Below are positions 1 through 8,497 of a stretch of 64,000 nt of DNA, piece after piece. Each line of letters opens with the position of its first letter. The stretch's first letter is position 1. Origin of the DNA: Microcoleus sp. FACHB-1515 (GTDB lineage Bacteria; Cyanobacteriota; Cyanobacteriia; Elainellales; Elainellaceae); assembly GCF_014696105.1 (NCBI RefSeq), contig NZ_JACJPO010000020.1, positions 62,001 to 126,000 of the forward strand, given 5' to 3'. Under the pieces are notes generated by a model. It was not told the origin of the DNA, did not search any database, and was given only the letters and a program-made list of their open reading frames with translations. Made by a program: the position numbers and the translations under genes.

Positions 1-1
1 C

Positions 2-217
2 CTCCGCAAGTTAGAGGAACAAGCGGTTGAACTGTGCCACGTCTTTGAACTCGATCCGGCTGATCTCAATATCGATTTGGGCGCGATTGGCACGTTATTA
101 CCGTCAGCAGGTGGGTACTATCCGGGTGAAACTTCTCAAAATCCTTCGATGTTGGAACTGCTCGATCGCCTTCTTCATACAGGCATTGTTCTAGAAGGCG
201 ATGTGACCTCGGCCTAG
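2..217 (+). CDS. gvpK: Gas vesicle protein GvpK, C-terminal part
   Basis: Open from the left edge and ending in TAG; 71 residues are visible and the start lies outside the window. The segment DLNIDLGAIGTLLP followed by SMLELLDRLLHTGIVLEGD matches what I know of the GvpK C-terminus (a conserved NLDLGPLG-like stretch, then LLDRLLxxGVVxxGD). GvpK is a minor protein needed for assembly of the gas vesicle shell. It is followed 64 bp downstream by gvpF on the same strand, which is the usual cyanobacterial order, so the two are probably co-transcribed. Recognition is from motif memory, not a search. Confidence 0.85.
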   Translation, partial: LRKLEEQAVELCHVFELDPADLNIDLGAIGTLLPSAGGYYPGETSQNPSMLELLDRLLHTGIVLEGDVTSA

Positions 218-281
218 CACAGTTGAATTTGATTCACGCCAAACTCCGTCTTGTCCTAACCTCTCAAGCGATCTAAAGCTC

Positions 282-1007
282 ATGTCAATCTACCTTTATG
301 GCATCGTTCCCGCCCCTGCCACTGACCTAGCGCTACAGGGACTCGATCAGCAGCCTGTGCAAACGCAGCAGGTCGATGATTTTGTTTTCCTGTATTCCGA
401 AGCGCAACAATCGCGCTATGTCGCCAGTCGCCGCAATTTGCTCGGCCATGAGCGCGTTTTAGAACAAGCAATGGAAGCGGGATTTGAGCCGATTTTGCCG
501 CTTCAGTTTGGCCTGACGATCGACACTTGGCAAAGCGTCCGTGAGCAGTTGCTTGACGCGAAAAGCGATCGCCTCATCCAGCTATTTGACAAACTGAGCG
601 GACGGCGCGAAGTCAGCATTAAGCTTTTTTGGGAACCGCAAGCAGAACTGGAGATGCTGCTGGCCGAAAATGAATCGCTGCGAGTCGATCGCGATGCGCT
701 CAAAGGCAAAACCCTCAGCAGCGATGAAACAATTCGGATCGGACAGGCGATCGAACGCGCTATGCAGATTCGCCAGCAGCAAATTATTCAGGCATTTCAA
801 GCAATGCTCAATCCACTCGCTGTTGAAGTCGTCGAAAATGATTTGCTCTCCAAAGCGATGATTTACAACTGTGCCTATTTAATTTCGGGCGAGACAGAAC
901 CACTGTTTAGCGAACTGGTTGAACAACTCGATGAACAGTTCGATCGACGGCTACGAATTCGCTACAACAACTTCACTGCGCCGTTCAATTTCGCTCAGTT
1001 GAACTAG
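282..1007 (+). CDS. gvpF: Gas vesicle protein GvpL/GvpF family
   Basis: A 241-aa protein starting MSIYLYGIVPAP, the typical opening of the GvpL/GvpF family, followed by EPILPLQFGLTI and a charged helical middle. GvpF/L are minor structural or chaperone-like proteins that associate with the GvpA shell during nucleation. The ATG at 282 is the natural start. Placement directly after gvpK agrees with the K-F order of cyanobacterial clusters. No gvpG, gvpV or gvpW can be recognised downstream, so the cluster either ends here or continues elsewhere. Confidence 0.9.
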   Translation: MSIYLYGIVPAPATDLALQGLDQQPVQTQQVDDFVFLYSEAQQSRYVASRRNLLGHERVLEQAMEAGFEPILPLQFGLTIDTWQSVREQLLDAKSDRLIQLFDKLSGRREVSIKLFWEPQAELEMLLAENESLRVDRDALKGKTLSSDETIRIGQAIERAMQIRQQQIIQAFQAMLNPLAVEVVENDLLSKAMIYNCAYLISGETEPLFSELVEQLDEQFDRRLRIRYNNFTAPFNFAQLN

Positions 1008-1242
1008 GTTGATTCACCTGAATCGATCGCTTCCATCGCGTCAGCGGCACTCGATCGCGGTACAGCTTTCACGTCTCAATTCCGCTTGGGGTCGCGCATC
1101 TGCCGCTGCTTCGCAGTTCGATCAGCTACGCGCTCAGCAAGTCGGCTTTCAGCCGCATCTCGTCAAACCGACCCCGATGCGCTCACAGCAGCAGTTTCCA
1201 GCTTAGTGCGATCGCAAATCGGCCAGCCTGCTCGATTTTGAG

Positions 1243-1282
1243 CAAAAAAAATTCCCCAACGCTCAGTGAGTGCCGGGGAATT
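1243..1282 (-). terminator. Intrinsic terminator (minus strand)
   Basis: AATTCCCC (1250-1257) pairs perfectly with GGGGAATT (1275-1282). Read on the minus strand, the stem is followed directly by a run of eight or more T. No protein gene ends here on that strand, which supports a short RNA gene upstream of it. Confidence 0.7.
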
Positions 1283-1343
1283 GAATCAGGGTGCATCTAC
1301 CACTCCCTTGTTCCATGCAATCGACCTGTCATCCGGAAAAATT
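1243..1343 (-). ncRNA. Candidate Yfr2/Cyano-1-like small RNA
   Basis: On the minus strand there is a hairpin closed by TGCAT/ATGCA (1292-1318) whose large loop reads GGAACAAGGGAGTGGTAG. A short linker follows, then a strong intrinsic terminator. Yfr2/Cyano-1 RNAs of cyanobacteria are about 90-100 nt, with a 5' hairpin carrying a conserved GGAAACAAGGxxGTGG-like loop and a 3' terminator; the architecture and loop agree, from memory. A TACTTT box at 1350-1355 would put the 5' end near 1343. The family assignment is inference; the hairpin plus terminator is visible. Confidence 0.45.
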
Positions 1344-1576
1344 TGCGGCAAAGTAGCAGTAGGGGTCAAAATTTAGGCAACATGCCAGCGGCTGTAACTT
1401 TTCGATCCGATCGATCGTCTACATATTCGATCGGATCGAGCGGCGCGATCGCTGCTAGGTTGCTGGCAAACTCGCCGGATTCGGTTTGGGCACGCTTGAA
1501 CAGTACAAACAGCTTGGGTCTTTGACGCGATCGAGATTCACACTGCAAACTACCTACTTGAGGAGAATCGGGAACG

Positions 1577-3859
1577 GTGACGCAGGAGTTCCACATCTCT
1601 GTAACCCCAGTTGGCAATGATACATACCTGGTGCGAACCGAACGAGTCGCGCCCGGAGTGCCGCTGGCCGAAGAACAAGTCGTCTGGCCGATCGACGACT
1701 GGCTGGCGATCGCGCAGCCGCTAATGGATGACCCGCTCAACGGGCTTTTGCAGGGTAATCCGCGCATCGGCAGCTTTGAACCGCCGAGCGATGCTGGCGT
1801 TCAGCCGACAATGACCTTAGTGGAATTGGGGCGGCAGCTTTATCAAGCGCTGTTTCAAGCTACCCTGCGCGATAGCTGGCTAACCGCGCAAGGAGTCGCG
1901 CAGCACCGAGGTGAAGCGCTCAGGCTCAGGCTCGGTCTGAAGGGAATGCGGCTGCCGCTGCTGCCTTGGGAAGTGCTGCAAAATGATGTGGCGATCGAAG
2001 CGCGACCCTTGGCAACCGGAACCGACGTGCTGTTTTCGCGCTATCAGCCGAACGTCGGCGCGTCCACCAGTGCCGGATCGCCTGGAACCGTGCGAATTTT
2101 GATGGCGATCGCTGCTCCATCCGATCAGCAGCAGCTTGACTTGCAGCGCGAAGCGCATCTGCTTCAGCAAGAACTCAAGGCAGGCGGCGCGATCGGACTG
2201 CCGGATTTGCAGGTGACGATTCTTGAACAGCCCGGACGCGAACAACTGACGCAGGCGCTAGAGCAAGGCCACTACCAAATTTTTCACTTTGCTGGACACA
2301 GCGATTTGGGCGCATCCGGCGGCAGTTTGTATCTGGTCAACCACCGCACCGGACTGACAGAAACGCTGAGCGGCGACGATTTGGCTGGACTGCTGGTAAA
2401 CAATCACATTGCGATGGCTGTGTTCAATTCCTGTCGCGGCGTTCATTCCGCTGCCAGTACGAGCGAATCCGCTGCGCCCGCTGCCGATCGCAACCTCGCC
2501 GCTGCGCTTGTCAATCGCGGCATTCCCGCCGTTCTTGCAATGGCCGAGCGCATTCCCGATGAGGTGGCCTTAACGCTGACGCGCTTGTTTTATCGCAATC
2601 TCAAGCAGGGCTATCCGATCGATCTCAGCCTCAGCCGCGCTCGCCAAGGTCTAATCTCGGCTTACGGCTCCGATCAGCTTTACTGGGCACTGCCGATTTT
2701 GTATCTCAATCCGGACTGCGACGGCTATTTGACGACGGGCGATCGCAGCCTCGACAATCCGGCTGACAGCTTGGCTCGCCTGCCGCACTTCGCTCCCGCC
2801 AGTCGTCAAGAAGCAAGCTGGACAATTTCGGAAGCGTCGCTGTCGAGCGATGATTTGCAGCTTGACGAGATTGACTACGACGACGATTTTGATTTGGATG
2901 AAGAAGACGATCGCGCCTTAGTTTCCGGCATTTTGCAGGAACTAACCGAATCTGCTGCACCGACTGCCACCGTCACCACTGCACCGATCGAGCCTGATCC
3001 AATTTCCACGCCTGTGCCGCTGGCGGCTCCGGTGCGATCGCGCCAGCCGTTTCGTTTTCCTAAGTTTAAGCAGCAGTGGCTCATTCCGGTTGGCGCGGCG
3101 GGCGTGCTGCTGCTGGCGGCAGGCGGCTTTTGGCTGGGAACGCAGGTGAATCGGGACGACACAAGCTGGCTGGGCGATGTGTCCAGCGTGATTCCTGCTG
3201 GCGGCGACTCGACCGACCTGACGCGACTGGAAACTCCAGACTTGTCGGCAGCAACTATTACGGCCTTCAATCAGAAAAATTGGCAAGCGGGCGAACAGGG
3301 CACGATCGAACTGCTCGATCGCAACGCCCTCGATCAAGCCCGCAGTGCGCTTGCCGTTGTGCCGCCCGATCGCATCGACGATCCGCAAATCAGCTTTTTG
3401 AGCGGTCGTTTGGCGTGGCAGGCGATCGCGGGCGGCAGTCGAGATTACAGCGTCAGCGATGCCCGTCGCTTTTGGGAAACGGCAATTCGCCAGCAGCCCA
3501 ACCGTCCTGACTATCATCGCGCCTTGGGATTTGCCTTTTATGCCGAGGGCAGAACGCGAGACGCGATCGCCGCTTGGCAAAAATCGATCGACCTGATCAA
3601 AGCTGAAGATCCCGCTGTTGATTTGATGCAAAATCACGACGCGCTGACGGCATACGCAGGCATGGCGATCGCGCTGCAAAAAGCCTCGGCTCACTTTGGC
3701 GCAACAGAGCGCGACGATCTGCAAAGCAAAGCCGACAAGCTCTATCAGATGGTGATTAGTGCCGACGCCGCGCAGTTCCAGCCGAACGCACTCGCCCGCA
3801 TGGACAACTGGCTGTGGACAGAGCAGGCGATCGCCGACTGGCAAGCGCTGGGACAGTGA
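1577..3859 (+). CDS. CHAT-domain peptidase-like protein with TM helix and TPRs
   Basis: A 760-aa protein. Residues ~85-400 form a CHAT (caspase-like) domain with the expected dyad: FHFAGHS contains His241 and NSCRG contains Cys286. It continues with an acidic stretch (~430-450), one membrane helix (~500-523) and a C-terminal TPR-like region (RALGFAFYAEGRTRDAIAAW near 650), presumably on the other side of the membrane. CHAT proteins are cysteine peptidases, often in regulated proteolysis; the substrate here is unknown. GTG start at 1577 is chosen for the upstream GAGGAG. The next gene lies about 100 bp downstream on the same strand. Confidence 0.8.
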   Translation: MTQEFHISVTPVGNDTYLVRTERVAPGVPLAEEQVVWPIDDWLAIAQPLMDDPLNGLLQGNPRIGSFEPPSDAGVQPTMTLVELGRQLYQALFQATLRDSWLTAQGVAQHRGEALRLRLGLKGMRLPLLPWEVLQNDVAIEARPLATGTDVLFSRYQPNVGASTSAGSPGTVRILMAIAAPSDQQQLDLQREAHLLQQELKAGGAIGLPDLQVTILEQPGREQLTQALEQGHYQIFHFAGHSDLGASGGSLYLVNHRTGLTETLSGDDLAGLLVNNHIAMAVFNSCRGVHSAASTSESAAPAADRNLAAALVNRGIPAVLAMAERIPDEVALTLTRLFYRNLKQGYPIDLSLSRARQGLISAYGSDQLYWALPILYLNPDCDGYLTTGDRSLDNPADSLARLPHFAPASRQEASWTISEASLSSDDLQLDEIDYDDDFDLDEEDDRALVSGILQELTESAAPTATVTTAPIEPDPISTPVPLAAPVRSRQPFRFPKFKQQWLIPVGAAGVLLLAAGGFWLGTQVNRDDTSWLGDVSSVIPAGGDSTDLTRLETPDLSAATITAFNQKNWQAGEQGTIELLDRNALDQARSALAVVPPDRIDDPQISFLSGRLAWQAIAGGSRDYSVSDARRFWETAIRQQPNRPDYHRALGFAFYAEGRTRDAIAAWQKSIDLIKAEDPAVDLMQNHDALTAYAGMAIALQKASAHFGATERDDLQSKADKLYQMVISADAAQFQPNALARMDNWLWTEQAIADWQALGQ

Positions 3860-3957
3860 ACGTCACACTGAGGCAGGGCGTAAACCGTCCTCGTTGGCCG
3901 CTGCCTTCTGACTTCTCTTGAACGCTAAAATCGTCCCATTGCCGCTTGGTTTTGGGA

Positions 3958-6900
3958 ATGAAAACGCATCCGCTTGCGATCGCGCAGCAGCACCATCAGG
4001 CAAAACGCTATGCCGAAGCTGCCCTGCACTGCCGCCAACTGCTCAAACAGCAGCCTCGCAATGCCGCCGCGCTGCATCTGCTGGCAATGTCGCTGCACAA
4101 GGCGGGCGATTTGACGGGTGCGATCGAGCAATATCAAAATCTGCTGAAGCTGCGGCCTCAGGACGTGCAGACGCACAATAATCTCGGCGTGGCGCTCAAG
4201 GTGCAGGGCAATCTCACTGAAGCGGAACAGCACTATCGTCAGGCGATCGCGCTTGATCCCCAATCAGCAGGCGCATACAACAATTTGGGCAATCTGCTCA
4301 AGCAGCAAGGCAGGCTCGACGAAGCCGCCGCCGCCTATCAGCAAGCAATTCACCTTGCACCGAACTACCTTGACGCGCAGGCTAGCCTCGGACAAGTTTG
4401 GATGCAGCAGGGCAAGCTGGATGCGGCGGCTGAGCACTTCCGTCATCTGCTGACGCTGCATCCAGACAATCCAGATTTGCACAATCATTTGGGAAACACG
4501 CTGCAAAAGCTCGATCGCTTTGCCGAAGCGATTCCGCACTACGAAACCGCGATCGCCCGGCAGCCTGCACCGAGCTACTACAACAACTTGGGAGCGGCCT
4601 TGCAGGACTTGGGACGCAGCGCGGAAGCGATCGCCGTCTATCAGCAAGCCTTGACGCTCGATTCCAACTACCCCGATGCCTACTACAACCTGGGCAACGC
4701 CCTGAAGGATCTCACTCGCTACACCGACTGCGTGAAGGTGTATCAGCGGGCGATCGAGCTGGCTCCTCGCCACGCCGAAGCGCACAACAATCTCGGCTTG
4801 GTGCTGTATGAATTGGGGCGACTGGAGGCGGCGATCGCGGTTTATGAGCAGGCGATCGAACTGCGAACAAACTATCCCGACGCACACCTCAACATGGCGC
4901 TGTCGCTGTTAGCGGCTGGTGATTTAGAGCGCGGATTTCAAGAATACGAATGGCGCTGGCAGGTGAAGGGCAAGAACTTTAAGCCAATGCGATCGTTTCT
5001 TCAACCGCTGTGGGACGGCTCAGATCCGACAGGTAAAACGATTTTGCTGCACGCTGAGCAGGGCTTTGGCGACACGATTCAGTTCATTCGCTATGTGCCT
5101 TTAGTCGCGGCAAAAGGTGGGCGCGTGATTGTCGAATGCCAGCCGCCCCTAGCGCGTCTGCTGCAAACCGTACCGGAGATCGCTCAGGTGATTCCTGCCG
5201 GATCACCGCTGCCGGAATTTGACGTACATCTGCCGCTGCTGAGTTTGCCCGATCGATTCCGCACCTCGCTTCAAACGATTCCCTGTCAAACCCCGTATCT
5301 CCAGCCGCCTGAAGCTGCACCACTGCAACTGACAGGATCGCCCAAAGTCGGAATTGTGTGGGCGGGCAGTCCAGATAATGCCAACGATCGCCAGCGTTCT
5401 TGCCCGTTCGAGACATTTGCTGACCTGTTGAACGTACCAGGGATCGTGTTTTTCAGTTTGCAAAAAGGGGAGCGATCGATCGACCTGCAAGCAGTTAGCG
5501 GCGTTACTGATTTGAGCGAACATCTGCGCGATTTTGCCGATACTGCCGCCGCCATTGCTCGGCTTGATCTCGTGATCACCGTCGATACTGCCGTTTCGCA
5601 TTTGACGGGCGCACTGGGAAAACCTGTCTGGGTGCTGCTCTCATTTGCTCCCGATTGGCGCTGGATGCGCGACAGGCTCGATTCGCCTTGGTATTCGACC
5701 GCTCGCCTGTTTCGCCAACCTGCTCCGGGCGATTGGGCAAGCGTAATTTCACAGGCAAAAACTGCGCTAGAGCAGTGGCGATCGAGAACAAGATCAAGCA
5801 GTGATTTTCAAGCTTCGGACTTTTTGACTTTGGGCAATGCGCTTCGTCGTCAGGGCAAATTGCAGGAGGCGATCGCCGCTTACCGTCAATCGATCGCCCT
5901 TTCTCCCAAACCAACTGCCTTTAACAATCTGGGTGTCACGCTGCGGCAGTGTGGAGATCAAGCGGGCGCGATCGCCTGCTACCAGCAAGCTCTGAAGCTG
6001 AACCCCAGCTACGTCGATACGCGATTCAATTTGGGCAATGCGCTCAAGGATCAAGATGATTTGATGGGGGCGATCGAGCAGTATCGATTGGCGATCGCGC
6101 TCAAACCGAATCAACCGAACGTTTGGGTGAATTTGGGGAATGCGCTGAAGGCGCAGGGAAAATTGGCGGAGGCGATCGAGTGCTATCGGCATGTGTTGGC
6201 GATCGATCCCCAAAATGCCAGCGCTCACAATAATCTTGGTCAGGCACTCTTGCAGGCAGGCGATTGGCTCAATGGATTTGCTGAAAACGAATGGCGCTGG
6301 CGCGTCGAGAATTATGCGTGGCCGCGTCCACCGTTGCCGCAACCGCGCTGGGACGGCTCGGATCTGACAGGCAAAACGATTCTGCTGTATGCCGAACAAG
6401 GTTTTGGCGACACGATTCAGTTCATCCGCTATGCGCCCTTAGTCGCGGCAAAAGGCGGGCGCGTAATTGTCGAGTGTCAGCCGCCTTTGGTGCGTCTGCT
6501 GCAAACGGTATCAGGAATCGAAAAGGTTATTCCCAGAGGTGAACCTTTACCCGAATTCGATTTCCAGATTCCGCTGCTGAGTTTGCCGCATCGGTTTGGC
6601 ACTTCAATCCAGACTGCTCCGGCTGAAATTCCTTACCTTCAGCCGCCAGCAAGTTCGATCGCCCTCCCCGAATCCACAGGCTTAAAAGTTGGGATCGCTT
6701 GGGCAGGCAGTCCAACTAATCGCGGCGATCGCTACAGGTCTTGTGGGATCGATCGCTTCTTACCTCTGCTCGAAATTCCTGGGATCGCGTTCTACAGTTT
6801 GCAAAAAGGCGCGGAAGTTGCGGACGAGCGAATCATTAATCTTGACCTCCAGCTTGGTGATTTTGCGGATACGGCCAGTGCGATCGCTCAACTTGATCTC

Positions 6901-8352
6901 GTGATCACCGTCGATACTGCCGTCGCACATTTAGCTGGAGCATTGGGCAAACCTGTCTGGGTGCTGCTGTGCTTTGATCCCGATTGGCGATGGATGCGCG
7001 AGTCCGTAACGGCAGCGCTGCGCGAGTCCGTAACGGCAGCGCTGCGCGATCGCACTGATTCGCCTTGGTATCCAACCGCTCGACTTTTCCGGCAAACGAA
7101 ACCGGGAGACTGGGAAACGGTGTTTGCAAACGTGGCGATCGCGCTGCGACAGAAATTAGGCGAAGCCGTTTCGGTAAAGGCGATCGAGCCAGTGCAGAAA
7201 ATGCAGCCGTTGGCGATCGGCTGGCAGCTTAGCGCAGCGACTGGATGGGGCGTGTACGGCACAAATCTGGCAATTCACCTTCAGCAAAATTCTCACTATC
7301 AGCCTGTTTTGCTGCTGCCGCCTGCAACAAGTGCGCCGTTCAATCCGCTTCAGCAAGCGCTTTTACAGCCGATTTTCGCGAATCGTCCTGCCAAATTTCC
7401 GACTCGTCTCGACTTTCCGATTCTCAAGGGATTGGGCAATCAGTTTGGCACGGCTCCTGAAATCGATCGCATTCAAGGTAGCCATTCGATCGGCGTGATT
7501 TTCTTTGAGGATGCCAAGTTTTCGCCAAATGCGATCGCCCGCGCCCACTCCTACGACGCCCTGATCGCCGGATCAAGCTGGAATGCTTCGGTCATGCGGC
7601 ATCATGGACTGACTCGCGTTTACACCGTCTTGCAGGGAATCGACCCGACGCTGTTTCATCCCGCTCCCAAGTCGGGACAGTTCAAAGATCGCTTCGTCAT
7701 CTTTTCCGGCGGCAAATTGGAATATCGCAAAGGGCAAGATATTGTCGTGCGGACGTTTCGAGAATTCCATGCTCGCCATCCCGATGCGCTTTTGGTGACA
7801 GCTTGGCATAACTTTTGGGCAAAAACGATCGAAGGGATCGATCGAGCAGGCCACGTCTCCGGCATTCCCACTGTCACACCCGATGGAAAACTCCAGCTTG
7901 CCGAATGGCTGGTCGCGAATGGCGTTCCTGCAACCGCATTCATCGATTTGGGCGTGATCCCCAATTCCCTGACGCCGCAAATTTTGCGCGAGGCGGATGT
8001 TGCCCTATTTCCGAATCGCTGCGAAGGGGGCACGAATTTGGCGGCAATGGAATGTTTAGCCTGCGGCGTTCCGACTGTGCTTTCGGCCAACACCGGACAT
8101 CTCGATTTGATTGGGGATCACTGCTATCCGCTGCGAAATCAATCGCCCGTCCAGGGAATTGGCGCACATCTGAGCTACGAGGACTGGGGCGAATCGGATG
8201 TTGAAGAAATTCTCGCGGTTCTCGAATCGATTTACGCGAATCGGGCAGAAGCGCAATGTCGGGGATCAGCCGCCGCGAAATTCATGCAAGACTGGAGTTG
8301 GGATCGACAACTGGATCGACTTTTAGATGCGATCGGTTCGATGACGAGTTGA
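3958..8352 (+). CDS. Giant TPR protein with two GT9-like domains and a C-terminal glycosyltransferase
   Basis: 1464 aa from ATG 3958 (an upstream in-frame TTG at 3946 is possible but weaker). Order: TPRs (residues ~1-330); a domain with AEQGFGDTIQFIRY typical of TPR-linked, heptosyltransferase-like GT9 proteins (~350-615); further TPRs (~620-765); a second GT9-like domain (~770-1060) very similar to the first even in DNA; and a GT4/GT1-type domain (~1080-1464) with GGKLEYRKGQD and NRCEGGTNLAAMECLACG. Probably transfers sugars to polysaccharide or protein at the cytoplasmic side; the acceptor is unknown. The second GT9-like domain carries a 16-residue insertion made of two identical 24-bp units. 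Confidence 0.8.
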   Translation: MKTHPLAIAQQHHQAKRYAEAALHCRQLLKQQPRNAAALHLLAMSLHKAGDLTGAIEQYQNLLKLRPQDVQTHNNLGVALKVQGNLTEAEQHYRQAIALDPQSAGAYNNLGNLLKQQGRLDEAAAAYQQAIHLAPNYLDAQASLGQVWMQQGKLDAAAEHFRHLLTLHPDNPDLHNHLGNTLQKLDRFAEAIPHYETAIARQPAPSYYNNLGAALQDLGRSAEAIAVYQQALTLDSNYPDAYYNLGNALKDLTRYTDCVKVYQRAIELAPRHAEAHNNLGLVLYELGRLEAAIAVYEQAIELRTNYPDAHLNMALSLLAAGDLERGFQEYEWRWQVKGKNFKPMRSFLQPLWDGSDPTGKTILLHAEQGFGDTIQFIRYVPLVAAKGGRVIVECQPPLARLLQTVPEIAQVIPAGSPLPEFDVHLPLLSLPDRFRTSLQTIPCQTPYLQPPEAAPLQLTGSPKVGIVWAGSPDNANDRQRSCPFETFADLLNVPGIVFFSLQKGERSIDLQAVSGVTDLSEHLRDFADTAAAIARLDLVITVDTAVSHLTGALGKPVWVLLSFAPDWRWMRDRLDSPWYSTARLFRQPAPGDWASVISQAKTALEQWRSRTRSSSDFQASDFLTLGNALRRQGKLQEAIAAYRQSIALSPKPTAFNNLGVTLRQCGDQAGAIACYQQALKLNPSYVDTRFNLGNALKDQDDLMGAIEQYRLAIALKPNQPNVWVNLGNALKAQGKLAEAIECYRHVLAIDPQNASAHNNLGQALLQAGDWLNGFAENEWRWRVENYAWPRPPLPQPRWDGSDLTGKTILLYAEQGFGDTIQFIRYAPLVAAKGGRVIVECQPPLVRLLQTVSGIEKVIPRGEPLPEFDFQIPLLSLPHRFGTSIQTAPAEIPYLQPPASSIALPESTGLKVGIAWAGSPTNRGDRYRSCGIDRFLPLLEIPGIAFYSLQKGAEVADERIINLDLQLGDFADTASAIAQLDLVITVDTAVAHLAGALGKPVWVLLCFDPDWRWMRESVTAALRESVTAALRDRTDSPWYPTARLFRQTKPGDWETVFANVAIALRQKLGEAVSVKAIEPVQKMQPLAIGWQLSAATGWGVYGTNLAIHLQQNSHYQPVLLLPPATSAPFNPLQQALLQPIFANRPAKFPTRLDFPILKGLGNQFGTAPEIDRIQGSHSIGVIFFEDAKFSPNAIARAHSYDALIAGSSWNASVMRHHGLTRVYTVLQGIDPTLFHPAPKSGQFKDRFVIFSGGKLEYRKGQDIVVRTFREFHARHPDALLVTAWHNFWAKTIEGIDRAGHVSGIPTVTPDGKLQLAEWLVANGVPATAFIDLGVIPNSLTPQILREADVALFPNRCEGGTNLAAMECLACGVPTVLSANTGHLDLIGDHCYPLRNQSPVQGIGAHLSYEDWGESDVEEILAVLESIYANRAEAQCRGSAAAKFMQDWSWDRQLDRLLDAIGSMTS
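6997..7044 (+). repeat. 24-bp tandem duplication inside the glycosyltransferase gene
   Basis: Two identical 24-bp units (6997-7020 and 7021-7044), each containing CCGTAACGGCAGCGCTGCGC. They encode ESVTAALR twice, between WRWMR and the DSPWY segment that are adjacent in the gene's first paralogous half. The unit resembles the spacer repeats at 24591-24636, which share the AGCGCTxCGCGATCGC ending, so it looks like an in-frame repeat insertion that later duplicated. Confidence 0.8.
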
Positions 8353-8357
8353 TGGGG

Positions 8358-8405
8358 AAGGTCCCCTAAATCCCCCATGACTGGCGGACTTTGAGGATTT
8401 GGGTG
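8358..8405. repeat. Dispersed C-rich repeat fragment
   Basis: A CCCC-rich run followed by GGACTTTGAGGAT (8386-8398). The same 13-mer, again after a C-rich run, occurs at 24745-24757. Short C-rich dispersed repeats of this type are common between genes in filamentous cyanobacteria. It lies between the glycosyltransferase gene and the flv3 promoter. Confidence 0.5.
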
Positions 8406-8450
8406 GGAGTTAATCGATCGCATCAACAAAACTAAATCCACGATCGCCCG

Positions 8451-8497
8451 ATCATTTGTTACAATAGTTATAAATACTTAACAAAAGGGAGATTGCT
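8451..8497 (+). promoter_or_regulatory. flv3 promoter region and ribosome binding site
   Basis: AT-rich stretch with a -10-like TACAAT (8460-8465) and an overlapping TATAAA. AAGGGAG (8485-8491) is placed 6 nt before the flv3 ATG. No good -35 box is seen. The ribosome binding site is convincing; the promoter boxes are a guess. Confidence 0.4.

Larger units (their letters stand above)
1008..1576. other. Intergenic region between gvpF and the CHAT gene
   Basis: About 570 bp without a convincing protein gene. A 65-codon frame (1009-1206, TTG start) directly after gvpF resembles none of the Gvp proteins I know and has no ribosome binding site. The right half holds a minus-strand hairpin and terminator that I read as a small RNA (separate entries). 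GAGGAG at about 1560-1565 is the likely Shine-Dalgarno sequence of the CHAT gene. Confidence 0.6.

Noticed and set aside
1009-1206. 65-codon frame after gvpF as a possible gvpG/V
   Set aside because: No similarity to the Gvp proteins I know and TTG start without a ribosome binding site.
2942-3844. 300-codon minus-strand frame opposite the CHAT gene
   Set aside because: Shadow frame in GC-rich coding DNA; no domain.
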